From Macrosoma leucophasiata (taxonomy: Eukaryota; Arthropoda; Insecta; Lepidoptera; Hedylidae), in NCBI GenBank assembly GCA_036365455.1, contig JAWQUS010000025.1, positions 20,310,001 to 20,374,000 of the forward strand: a stretch of 64,000 nucleotides of DNA, read 5' to 3'. The notes under the pieces are model-generated. The model was not told where the DNA came from, ran no database searches, and worked only from the letters and a program-made list of their open reading frames with translations. The position numbers were made by a program, and so were the translations under genes. Shown piece after piece: positions 45,554 to 57,300 of this stretch (the stretch's first letter is position 1; every line of letters begins with the position of its first letter).

Positions 45554-46167
45554 ATAAATAGCCGTGACGAAATTGTGGCAAAAAAAAAACTTGTTACAAG
45601 ATAATATCAATAAATGGACTGTATACGACATTAGAGTACCTACTGCTATACATGTAAAACAAAATCCCCGCCGTGTCTGTCTGTTCGCAATAAACTCAAA
45701 GACTGCGTTACGGATTTTGATGCGGTTTTCATCGATATATAAATATATTTATAGTGAGAAAATCATGAGAAAGGTTTGTGTATATAATTTGTTAGTTTTG
45801 TGTAAATTAATTAGAATATAATATTATGTATAAATGTTGAGTGTCGGAAAAAATTCAAGCTGCTTGGGGACTTTTCAAACGCGTTGCTCATATCGATGAT
45901 GGGAGATGGGACTCGTATTTTTTTTTGTGCGGCAAAGGCTTTAATTGTATGGTAGGACGACGTTTGTCGGGTTAGCTAGTAGAAGCTAGGTGTAAGTCAA
46001 CTTGTGGAGTACGCGTTTCTCGCGCTAACAGACAATGCGGAGCCTTATTCCATTATAAACATTGAATCAAAATTTTGTCATATTTAGTAAATTTAACGAA
46101 TGTTTACCAAGGAGCATTGAACCTCTAATAAAAGTTCACTAGACTGACGATTTCTTGTGATGTGACG
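45554..46167. other. Intergenic, no gene seen
   Basis: Positions 45650-45985 resemble LINE 3' sequence (CCGTGTCTGTCTGTTCGCAA, GACGTTTGTCGGGTTAGCTAG). No frame is supported. Confidence 0.45.
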
Positions 46168-46218
46168 ATTACATGAACTGAATTCTGACTAATTAAGTCA
46201 GAATTCAGTTCATGTAAT
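46168..46218. repeat. Perfect hairpin, 23-bp arms, 5-base loop
   Basis: 46168-46190 and 46196-46218 are exact reverse complements around AATTA. Each arm contains ATGAACTGAATTCTGACT or its complement. Intergenic. Confidence 0.95.
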
Positions 46219-47704
46219 TGTACACATGAATCCTTAAGTCGGTTCTACACTTGCGGTGCGAAAGTCGCGAAAGCCCGCGACACGAGTGAAGATGTGGTTC
46301 ACGTCTTCTTCTCCGTTCCCCGAAAGTGTCGGGGAACGGCACGAAGCGTGATCGAGAACGGCAAAAAATACATTTTACCTTGCATGATCCGATGTTATTT
46401 ATTTGTTATAAGTTTAGATTACCCGTGAATTCACGGCGCGACGTCACGCGCTAATGTAGAGCCGGCTTTAGCATTATAATACCTAATAATATAATAAGGA
46501 TTATGTGATGGTCGAAAAAGACAAGGAGATTGGGTAGGTATCTTGTTTGCCGTCACGAGATTGTCATGTAGGAAGTGGATTAGGCCATCATTGTGCCTTG
46601 TCACTTAGCTTGAAGCAATTACTTATTAGTTGCAAAAGTATTTAGTTTGGTTGGTGCAAGTGGTATGTTACCCGTTGGTGAACATTATTCGATTTTTTAA
46701 ATTATTGTTAGTTTGTTTATGTTTTGAAATCTAGGCTGTGATACTGGTTAAAAATACATTTACACCAATTGGTACTTTTAACCACATAAGACCTTTTATG
46801 ACCTTACAGGGTATCAGAAAAAAAATTTTTTAAGAATCCTCTCCTCTCCCTTCAGACCTTAAGGTCAATAAAATTATACCAAAAGTAATTATTCTTCTAA
46901 ATTAAAAGCCTGCAAAATAAATTGGTGAAATAGTCTTCTAAGTATGCCAAGGGAGACTTTAACAGTACTGGGGTTTGCTCTGGATAGCAGTGATCTTTGA
47001 AAAACTCAAATAAATTACGAAATACATAATACTTACGCTGACTACCTGCTCAAGAAAATAGGCCTACATACACACCACATACATATACACCAACACAGAT
47101 CAGTGACCCACTCACACCGCTGCATTTAATTGTACATTGCCTGGAGTCTGAAAATTTGGAGAAAAGGATTTTTTTAAATGTGTACAATCGTGTTTTTTCA
47201 TCATGAAAGGGTTAAATAAGGTATTTTTGGTGATAGACTTAATTATAACATAATTATCTAGAGACTTTTACCATTTTTTTTTAGAAATTGTGATAATAAT
47301 ATAATATTGTAATGGCAAACTGTAATAAAATTTCTTGACATATTTTGATTGAGTTATTTGTAGTTTTCATTCTATTTATAATCTTCTTAATATATATAAA
47401 TTACGTGTCACGGTGTTTGTCCGGGATGGACTAAACTACTCAACCGATTTGAATCAAACTTGCACACCATGTTCGTTGTGATCCAATTTAGGAGACAATT
47501 TTTTAATTCATCCAATGTTATAATGCATAACATATTTTTGTGAAAAGATGAAATCTGTGGTGTTACAAATTGAGAATTGAATGGTGGTTTTTAGAAGTTG
47601 GTTTTTAGAGGTAAATAACACTTTGTTGATTGCACAGATTTATTTTATTATATATAGTTATATCATGATATTTGTCACAAATATTTTTATGTTAAGTACT
47701 TAGA
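46219..47704. other. Intergenic, no gene seen
   Basis: A small stem CGTTCCCCGA/TCGGGGAACG sits at about 46312-46336. Positions 47395-47520 carry LINE-type wording (TGGACTAAACTACTCAACCG). Nothing else recognisable. Confidence 0.45.
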
Positions 47705-47928
47705 CAGTGGCGTAGCTATAAGGGAGGCATAGACATACATAAACAAAATTTTGAGCTGTTTAGATGTGAAAGCGCAACACAAAACTCATCTTTCGCATTT
47801 ACCTTTTATACCTGGGGGCGCCCCAAATAGCCAAATAGGGGAGCACAACAGTCAACGTCAACGGTCTTTTCTTTTTTTTGCTTTTTGCTCATCCCCCTTT
47901 TGTGCCACCCATGTTAGCTACGCCACTG
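47705..47928. mobile_element. hAT-type MITE, 224 bases
   Basis: Left end CAGTGGCGTAGCTATA and right end TTAGCTACGCCACTG are inverted repeats of hAT type. Flanking octamers TACTTAGA and TACCTACA agree at six of eight positions. The short frame inside is not a gene. Lies just downstream of the SMCO4-like gene. Confidence 0.8.
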
Positions 47929-47970
47929 TACCTACATAGAAACAAATATATTTTATTTAAAAAAAAATCT

Positions 47971-47976
47971 TTTATT
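47971..47976 (-). terminator. Poly(A) signal of the SMCO4-like gene
   Basis: TTTATT on plus (AATAAA on minus) about 225 bases past the minus-strand stop. Confidence 0.5.
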
Positions 47977-48199
47977 TAGTTCACCCATAAACTGGCAAAC
48001 ATCACTGAAAATAAATAAGTGGATTATAAATTACACATTTTCTAATATTTACACTGATATGTTAATTGGAATGCATTAGTCTTGCAACATTAGCTGTCAT
48101 ACCTTTACTTTTAAAAATTCACAACCCCAAAATTTACAGATATTCAAGAATTATTTAATACTATATACTATAATGACGGAGGACACGTACCTAGTTTAG

Positions 48200-48382
48200 T
48201 CAGGCATATTGCATAGCAGCGGGCCGAGTTTTAAAGTAAACATAAATGCATATTAGTAAAAATATTACGCCGACAGTGGGTAAAACTATCGTCGAAACCT
48301 GTTGACGCATCTTCGCAAACTCCTGCTTCCTTTCACGCCGTTGCTTCGCCGTTTCTTTCACAGCTCCCTTCAATTTCCTCAT
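48200..48382 (-). CDS. SMCO4: SMCO4-like single-pass membrane protein, 60 aa
   Basis: The whole 60-codon frame matches the small vertebrate protein SMCO4 (59 aa) in layout: start MRKLKG, a basic stretch KETAKQRRERKQEFAK predicted to be helical or coiled coil, then VLPTVGVIFLLICIYVYF as the only membrane segment, and a short tail with TRPA. The VLPT and TRP words are the most conserved parts as I remember the family. Upstream on the minus strand, a TTTTATTGTAG acceptor ends eight bases before the ATG, and AAAG/GTATAG at about 48465-48470 could be the matching donor, so a non-coding first exon is likely. Cellular function of SMCO4 is not well known. Confidence 0.88.
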   Translation of the reverse strand: MRKLKGAVKETAKQRRERKQEFAKMRQQVSTIVLPTVGVIFLLICIYVYFKTRPAAMQYA

Positions 48383-49134
48383 TTTGTAGCTACAATAAAA
48401 TTATGTAGAAAGTGAAACGCAACACAAATCGTATAAATAACTAAGCTAAGGTTAATTCAACTTCTATACCTTTGTGTATCGCTTTGTACAGTTTGCACCA
48501 CTAAAAAGGGCGATTTCTTTGCTCTGTTAAATGTTTAATTTTGAGTATAATTTTATTTCGGCTTTGAATCAACCCACACGTTATCACCAAAAATCAAAAT
48601 AGTGTTGTGTTGTCAAAATGTCAAATCAAAACACCAAATGTCACCAACGACAGATGAACGACAGTGACATAATCCAATGGGCGTGTTCAAAAACTAAGAT
48701 ATCAAAAGACTTACTTAAGTAGTTAGATCTTGCAAATATTTTTCCGAAAGTCAAATGCAAAGAAAGATCATTGTGTCAATTTCTGTACAACTGACAAACT
48801 GACAGTAAGGTAAGTGTTCTGGCTGTACTGCTTAAATTAATACAAAGTGGCCTTTTCTTTTGAGGTGACAAAATCACAAAGTTTTCTAAGATCTTCATTC
48901 AGCTGAATACAACCAATGACTAAATCATTAGATAATTTTAAGAAATAATGGTTCTGTTTAGCCAAATTAAGATTTTACGCAACTTTGATTCTGTGCAAAC
49001 TTACTTAGCAGGTAACTGCTATCAGGGTACACGTTTATTCTGTTGCACGTTGTAAAAGATTATACTACAAATCAACAACTTTTTTAAAGGATCACTCAAT
49101 CGTCATGCACACTATACAAATACTTTTAAAGTAG
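48383..49134. other. Upstream of the SMCO4-like gene
   Basis: Contains the presumed 5' UTR intron (about 48391-48470) and a 5' non-coding exon up to perhaps 48600. No further gene seen to 49134. Confidence 0.4.
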
Positions 49135-49890
49135 GTAGAAGCTCTTTATTCGCGGGGTATACGTTCCGTAAATATGCCGCGAATACAGAAATCGCGAATA
49201 TGGAATGATAATTTTTAAAGAATTATACGATACGATTATAGGGATACGTTCCTAGGCGGCGAAATAAAAAAAAAGCAAATAGAAAAAATCTGTTTAATTT
49301 AAGTTTTAACCGATAATTTTGTTAAGTTACTTAAGTAATAAACCTGACGAAGGTTTAGGAAAGGGTCCAATTGTGGCAGCATTCAATAATATACTTTATG
49401 TTTTGAGTAACAGGTTTGTTTCATCTTTTTCAGTTTGTTTACATACTTAAAAACATCGACCGCGGCGAAGGCGATTTTACCTCAAAGGAATCGTCGAACG
49501 GAACAAACCACTCCGTTAGCTTTTGAAAACACAATCTAGGCGTAGTTGTATTAAGCTCTATTTTATTTATCTCTTGATGCGTTGACAACCTATACCGACC
49601 GCGGCGAAGGTGATTTTACCTCAAAGGAATCGTCGAACGGAACAAACCACTCCGTTAGCTTTTGAAAACACAAGCTAGGCGTAGTTGTATTAAAGCTCTA
49701 TTTTATTTATCTCTTGATGCATTGACAACCGAATGCTTTTTACTTAGGTACATATCTATGTACCGAAGTACCGATTCAATCCGCGAATAAATAAATCTTA
49801 TGCCGCGAATATAGGACTTGAGTCGCATTTTTTCAATCCGCGAATAGTGAAAACGCGAATGAAGGAAGCGCGAATAAAGAGCTTCTACTG
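49135..49890. mobile_element. Tigger/pogo-like non-autonomous element
   Basis: Perfect 20-base inverted termini: GTAGAAGCTCTTTATTCGCG at 49135-49154 and its complement at 49869-49888. The right side continues CTG then TA, which resembles CAG..TA ends of pogo/Tigger elements. Subterminal parts repeat CGCGAATA many times. No transposase frame; superfamily is inferred from the ends. Confidence 0.7.
49457..49730. repeat. Direct repeats inside the Tigger-like element, period about 139 bases
   Basis: GACCGCGGCGAAGG, TCGTCGAACGGAACAAACCA and TTTATTTATCTCTTGATGC occur at about 49457 and again at about 49596, with only a few substitutions and one extra A. Confidence 0.85.
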
Positions 49891-49916
49891 TATTTGGGTA
49901 CCTATACAAATACAGA

Positions 49917-49935
49917 AGAAGCTCTTCATTCGCGC
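49917..49935. repeat. Orphan TIR fragment
   Basis: AGAAGCTCTTCATTCGCGC is a diverged copy of the 49135 terminus in the same direction, 27 bases right of the element end, suggesting an adjacent or older insertion. Confidence 0.6.
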
Positions 49936-50175
49936 AAAATATTTCTTTGCAAATACTGTTGTTGTACTGTTGTATAGTTGCCGGACAGTCGAACTTAGCA
50001 TGTTTTTCGTATAGCTCTTCAGTAGGGTGGAGGAAAGGAAGAAACTCACTTTCAGAATAACTCTTTGAGCTTGCTCTATTTTTAGAAAGTGAGTTTTTGT
50101 TCTATAGGTAGTAACAGAGATCGACATAGGGCATAATAAGTACAACATTGTACCTTCACAGATTTTTAACTTGGA

Positions 50176-50480
50176 ATTTTACTGGTGGTAGTGAGCAGTG
50201 CAGGACCTCGAGGGCGTTAGGCACCAACGCATTACATATTTTATCAGCCCCTATATGGTAGGTAGTGCTCAGGTTAGATGGTAGAAAGTGTTAAGGTTAG
50301 ATGGTAATGTATGGGCCCGTCATAACTTTCACAGAGACATAACAACTTAGGTCTCAGGGGTGGCAACGCTTCTATATTTTGACCTCTGGTTTTTGTGTGT
50401 AGATGTCTATACGCTGCAGTTATCAGTTAACATCAATGTAAGCTGCATGCTTGTTTGCCACCTTCCTTACACAAAGAAAA
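50176..50480 (+). repeat. Repeat A subfamily, diverged full-length copy
   Basis: TTTTACTGGTGGTAGTGAGC, TATTTTATCAGCCCCTATAT, CGTCATAACTTTCACAGAGA and GCATGCTTGTTTGCCACC. Confidence 0.75.
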
Positions 50481-50682
50481 TACTTACGCTGAGATTCGGT
50501 ATGCCGAAGCGTGCCGTTCCGACCCAGGCCGTCAGTCGGCGCTGGCGTTTAATGAGGGTAGTAGTGTACAAGGCTGATTTTAGTCCCCATAAATTGACCA
50601 AAAAATGTGGTGAGATCGACATTCAACTGGGTTATTAACATATCATAGCACCAATCCGAGAATGGAACACGGTGCCTCAGCC

Positions 50683-50860
50683 ACACCGCGGACACTCCGC
50701 CAAAATTCCATACAACGCTTAATTTGGTCTCGTATTACCTATACAGACAGCAATCAATGACGACACGCGCACCTAGAGAATACCAAACGATTAGGTTGGG
50801 TGAGGCGTGGAAATCGGGCGGGATGTCGAAGTGTCCATTCTATACGTAGTATTATTACAT
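50683..50860. repeat. Dispersed repeat shared with 12370-12560
   Basis: CACCGCGGACACTCCGCC to CTATACGTAGTATTATTACA. It abuts a tRNA-derived SINE at 50867. Confidence 0.75.
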
Positions 50861-50866
50861 ATTTGA

Positions 50867-51075
50867 CGACCCGGTTAGTCCAGCGATGTGAGATGACCGT
50901 TTGATTCGAAGGGTCGCGGGTTCGATCCCCGCACCGGGACAAATGTTTGTATGGCCTACAGATATTTGTTTCGGGTCTGGGTGTTTGTGTATGTGTTGTA
51001 TGTGTACAACGGCACCCACGACACAGGTTTATACCTACTGTGGGGCTGTGAGTGTAAACGTATTTTTTTTTTATA
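50867..51075 (+). repeat. tRNA-derived SINE, copy 3
   Basis: GACGACCCGGTTAGTCCAGC, GGTCGCGGGTTCGATCCCCG and CACCCACGACACAGGTTTAT, followed by a T-run near 51064. Confidence 0.85.
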
Positions 51076-51226
51076 TTCTCTGCCTCAGCGAATCACGGTC
51101 GCAGTTGTTTGGACCCTACCTAACAGTAGTGGCTGTTGCACTAAATTGCACCTTATTTATGCATACCGAGGTTTTTTTCTTATTGTACCTTGTTAAATAA
51201 AAATAAACATGCACAAAGTTAGTGTC

Positions 51227-51232
51227 TTTATT
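51227..51232 (-). terminator. Poly(A) signal of the PLPP6-like gene
   Basis: TTTATT on plus (AATAAA on minus), 90 bases beyond the stop at 51322. Confidence 0.5.
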
Positions 51233-51321
51233 CAATAAAATATGGTACATTAATCAAACTAAATAAATATTAATCAAACATTTATCACTTATCAGGGTTT
51301 TTAACAAAGGATCTGATCTAT

Positions 51322-54300
51322 CTAAACATGAAACTCTCCTCCGTCTCGTTTTTCATCAGACAGTGCCGACAGTAAACTAGATGAAGTGTCTTGTGACAGC
51401 CAAATAAGCGCCATAACCAGACCCTCTAAGATACCAACGCCCACACCACCAATCACATCCAGGATGTAATGCCTCTCCATCAGAATACGCGAAATGCACA
51501 CGGTCGTCACCCATGCCATTAGTGGAGGGTAAAATAACATGGAAACAGGGTCTAAATAAATAAGAATGATAGCTACAAGCACAGCCCTGCTTGCATGCCC
51601 TGATGGAAACGAATACTTGTCGGGGCCTACTTCCATGAGCTTGTTCATGGGAACTGGCCGTCGTCTTCTGACAAACGCTTTTATTACAGCTAACACGACT
51701 ATATCCAAAATAAGAGCTGAAACAAACAAAACCTGTATTAATATCCTGCTCACCTTAAACCTCTCTAAACTACAGGGTGTCCGGTGGGTAATTTACGTTT
51801 TTAAAAAGGTATATCTTAAAAAGTAATAAACGGTGCGGGGGGGGGGGTACCGGTGTCATTCGACGCTCTGCAAATGCGGATTTGTTAGTCACGATGCCGC
51901 AGTGGTCGGGGCAACACCGTGCGTACGCTGTTGAGGCATTCTTTAAGAGTGGCGATTCTAACGTGAATGCGCGTCGACAATTTTGTTCCCACTACAATAT
52001 TCGGCGCTTGAGCGATGGACCAAGTGTTTATTTGATTAGATCGTGGGTGGAGAGGTTCCGTCAGACATCTTCTGCTTTGAATACCGCTCAATCTGGACCC
52101 AGCAGAACATCAAGGACCGCTGAGAACATCGAAGAAGTTCAAAGAAGCTTACGTGAAAATCCGCTCCTCTCAGTAAGGAAAAGAGCAGCTGCTTTAGCAC
52201 TTCCAAAAAGCATTGTTCATGAAATTTTAAAGATGGACATAAAGTTCCATCTTTTTAAACTCCAGTTAGTTCAAGAACTTAAAGAAAATGATTTCAATTT
52301 AAGAAAAACCTTCTGTGAACGGATGTTGGAGAGATTTCGCAGTTTAAATTGCATCTTCTGGAGTGATGAGGCCCATTTTCATTTAAACGGCCATGTCAAT
52401 AAACAAAACTGTAGCTATTGGGCCCCACGTAAACGAAATCCACGTCTGAAACATCAACGTCCCTTGCATTGCCCGAGAGTTACGGTTTGGTGCGCTTTAT
52501 CGACAAACGGAGTTATTGGTCCCTATTTTTTCGAAAATTCAAGAGGTCAAGCTGTGAATGTCAACAGTGAAAACTATGGACACATGATTACCGAATATTT
52601 TTTACCTAATTTGCGAGAACATCCATTCTACTCCACGCGCACGTGGTTTCAGCAAGATGGGGCCACTCCGCATACAGCAAGAGCGTCAATGGCTTTGCTT
52701 CGTCAAAATTTTCCTCATAAATTGATAAGCCGCTTTGGGGACATCCCATGGCCACCAAGATCCCCAGATTTAACGCCCATGGACTTTTTTTTATGGGGCT
52801 ATCTCAAAAGCAAAGTGTATGCCAATAATCCTCCGTCTATTGTGCAGTTGAAGCAAAATATCCGCTACGAAATCCAGCAAATCGACGCAAGCCTGTTGCA
52901 GCGCGTGACACGTAATGCGGTGGACCGTTTCCAACAGTGTGTGCGTTTAAATGGACAGCATTTGGATGATGTCATTTTTAAAACTTAAAATCCGCAATAT
53001 TCTTGTATTTAGTGAACAAGTTAATAAAGATATATATTTTTATTTTATTAGCATTCAAAAACGTAAATCCGCCATCGGACACCCTGTATTTTATTACCGA
53101 TAAATGGACTATAACAAACATAGAGCAACACGGGCATTTAACGGGCCTTTTTAATTTATTTTTCGTTTCCAATGTAATGTGGGATATCGTTGGATAGGTC
53201 GTTCAAATATATTAGAAGTGTGTAAATATTATTTTTCGATTTAGTTAACTGTTCTAACTTATTAAAGCTTAAAAGTGCCAATTTTCGTTAGAGTCAAGTG
53301 TCTGCCCCGTTTAGTTCCCTCTACCAACTAAACGGTTGTTGCTAGAAATTGAAACGTTACGGCAATGGTAGCTCCATAATAGTATAACGAAATTAAAAGG
53401 AAAGCTATCACACCTAAGTTAGCTTTACAAGTTTGCGAGTAATAGTCGACAAAATGTAATTTTTTATAGAAAAAATATTTTTTTTTCATTAAATTAAACA
53501 AACCTAAAAATTACAGGAACCCGACACTGCGCGTGGTTCGACACGCACTTGACCGGTTTTTTTTTTGCTCGCGCTTTTTTCTTGATGTGTATTTTAGAAT
53601 CAATTATACGAGGGGGGAGGGCAATATGTGCGTGGACTTGAGAGCCGGGTGCGATATAGTCGGCGGCGGCGCGTCACCAACATTTTCGTGACGGCGGCTT
53701 CTAGCCGGCGACTCGTTTTTATTTTCTACCCTAATCTAACTTTTAGGCTGAAATCAAGCAATACAAACTGTTTAAAAAATAACATTACTATTGTAAAGGA
53801 AATACGATCGAGATACCATCGCGATATTTATGATTTTACTTAACCGCACAGAGTAGATAATCCTTGGAGTACAGGAACTCGTACCTTCACGCAAGCTACC
53901 TAACCGCTTAAAACGGGGTAGGAAATCATAATCTACTTTACGCAACCACCAAGGAATGTTCGTTCGTAAACACGACAAATAATTACAATTAAAGATCCTA
54001 GAGCCGGACTGACCCGACACTACACCGAAGATATCCCGGACGTCATTTTAGACGAGATTAGATCGGCTCTCAAACAGCTCAAAAACAACAGGGCGCCGGT
54101 TGATGACGGAATCACTGCTGAACTCCTGACAGCAGGCAGAAGGCCAGTATTAGAAGAAGCTCTTCAGATGATGTTCAATTCCGTCATATCCGAGGGCAAA
54201 ACGCCAAAGGCGCGGCACAAAAGTGTGGTGGTACTGTTCTTTAAGAAAGGTGACAAAACCCTTCTTAAGAACTATATGCCCATCGCACTTCAAAGTCGAA

Positions 54301-57300
54301 ATAGTTCACCGCTACATTGGAAGATGTCTTCAAGCTTCTGAACTGTAAAGGACTGCGCATCAGTATTAACGGCAAATACATCTCCCACCTTCGATTTGCA
54401 AATTATACCGTAGTCATGGCTGAGACCCTGGAAGACCCTCGCACAATGCTCCTCAGTAGGGTCTCGCAATGAGTAGACCATAAAATTAACATGGACAAGA
54501 CGGAGATCATGTCAAATTACACCGACTCCTGTTATGGTACCGCAGTGTCTCAAGAAAAAGGTCTTTGACCAGTGTGTGTTGCCAGATGACATATAGGACA
54601 GAAACGTGGTCGCTCACTATGGGCCTCATAAGAAAACTCAAGGTCACTCAGAGAGCAATGGAGAAAGCTATTTTTGGAGTTTCGCTGCGAGATCGTATCA
54701 GAAATGAGGAGATCCCCATGAGGACCAAATTGCCGACACCTCTTAAACAGTTCTTGAATGGCGACCGTGTACCGGAAAAGGAGGCGTAGACAGGCACCTC
54801 ACAAGATAGACCAACGACCTGGTGAAGGTCGCAGGCAATCGCTGGATGAGGACGGCCTAGGATCGTTCGTTGTGGCAATTGGGGAGGCCTGTGTTCAGCA
54901 GTGGACGTCTTCATGAGGACCGCGCGGCGCGAGTGTTGACCACGTCGGCGGCGGCGGCGGCGCGCATATCTAGCGTGGACGGGACACCTTAATTTTACTT
55001 CATGACCTTCATGAACTTAATCCGCCATTGCTTGAGAATCAATTTGTTATATTTTTATTTTTCGCAATAACACAATACACATGCGAGTGTTTTTTGGAAA
55101 TTTAGATGTTTAAAAAAACATTGTACTGGTTATCCTGAGGTTGCTGGTTGCAGTAAAAAAAAATCCTTTTTAGCTAAATTGACTAAATGCGAGTCTAAAA
55201 GCGGGCCAAATATCGCTAAGCAAGACCGCTATCATAATAACATGGTACATGGATGACAGCACCAATTTAACAGTAAGCTTCTTAATTTAACTAAGGGTAA
55301 ACTCTTTGGTACTGGTGGAAGAGCTCTAATGACGGAGCTCGCGGGCGTAGGCACCACCGCATTAGCACCACAACTTAATATACTTGCCGCTAAATGGTAA
55401 TGTTCGGCACTATCGTGTTCCGGTAAGGTGGTAATGTACGGCCCTGTAATTTCCGGCACAGAGGCATAACACAGGGCTTTGTGTAAGTGTATATAGGCTG
55501 CAGACATCACTTAACATCAATGTGAACTGCAAACTATTTGCCAGTTCCGTTACTTAAAAAAATAGAATTATATAGAAGTACAAAAAAGAGTCAAAAGTAG
55601 TCTACTCACCAATCAACATATTCACTTGCAGTTGGTAGAGCTCCTTATTGTTGAAGAGCCAGATAAAACTCAACCATCCTGCAAGCCACACTATGCCATG
55701 ACAAGACACCTAAAAATATAAAAAGACATCAACAAAATAACAATATATGAAAAACATATAAGCATATTTTTGTATCATGCATGATGTAGCAGATTGAAGA
55801 GAAATATTGAGAACCATGGAAAAAACCAACTCTCAAGTAATAATCCACTTTTATATGCAAACGCACAGCTGTTGAGTTAATGTTGAGTATTTTGTGATAG
55901 AAGACTTAGTTTTATCTGAATATTTCTTTTTGTCCTTCAAGGCAAAAATAACAAAATATACAATCAATTTATATTAACCAATTATCTGCAGAAAGATTAA
56001 CATACTTATATTATAAAGCTGAAGAGTTTGTTTGTTTGCTTGAACGTGCTAATCTCAGGAACTACTAGTTAAGGCTATATAACATCACGCTAAGATGAAT
56101 AGGAGGGGGTAGGTAGCATAGCACCCGCGCGAAGCCGGGATGGGCTGCTAGTTTTAACATATAAAATAAAATTATTACTATTAACTAGTTTTAAAAGGAT
56201 ACAATAAGAATTTAACCTCAAGAAATTTGGCATGGTTGCGAAGTGACTTAAAAGCTGTAATTTTAAGAGCCGTGTCCACAAATTTCTTGGTGATTTGCAC
56301 ATCATAACGCAGTATTCTCTGGAGCATAGCTGGCACTTGTCTTTTGTCCTCTGGGACTGGTCCACCGAGCTGAAACATTATACCATGTGTTAGAGGGGCC
56401 TTAGCGGGGAGTCTTAGCGAAGCTTAGGGGAATATGTGTGTTACTTGATTTATTAATTAAAAAATACTAGAAGGTTGTTGTACCATTTCTTGAGAAGAAA
56501 GAAAGTCAAGACATCAGGAATCCTTCATTAATTTTTAAAATGATTTGCAATGGATTCTACAGACATGGGTAAGTGATCAAGCTTGTCACCTATTTCTGTT
56601 ACCAGTGGAACAGTGATGCATTGCACCTCTGAAGAAATGTGCATTAATGTTAGAAACAATAATAAGCTTTTAGATTTCAGGATTAAAACAACCAACCAAT
56701 ACTAACTTTGGTTGTGTTTTGTTCTCAACTAACTACTTACTAATAATATTAATATTATTTTTTTTCAGATTTTGTGTCTGTTGTTGCATCGCGCACTGAA
56801 GTATCATTGAAGACCTTAGTTTTCTGAATAACATATATAAAAGTAAGTTAAAGTAAGTTAAAATATATGAAAACTAAGTTTTAAACTATCACAAATTTGA
56901 AACAAAATTTTTCTCATATTTACTACCTGTTATCTGCCAAAGCCACCGTGACCCAGGTTGTATATTCTGGTTTGCTTATACCTGTATAGGGGACATATAT
57001 GGAAGAATTTCCAGGTTTTATAATATATCGAAGGTCTGGGCGTTGCAGGCTCTTAGACCATATATGTATAAATATACATGTATATTAATACATGTATATT
57101 TTATAAGAATACAATTATAAGGCAGAGAACATGGAAGATATAATTTTGTAACTACAATTAATTGTTTACGCCAATCTTGTAGTTTATCAGCCTATCCACA
57201 AGCTTTACTCAACACTGTAAATTAGTAAAATAGTTCCCAAAATATTTTTCTTGTAGACCCCTTATAATTTTTTTCTGGTTTCAGTGGACCCCCTTGCTAC

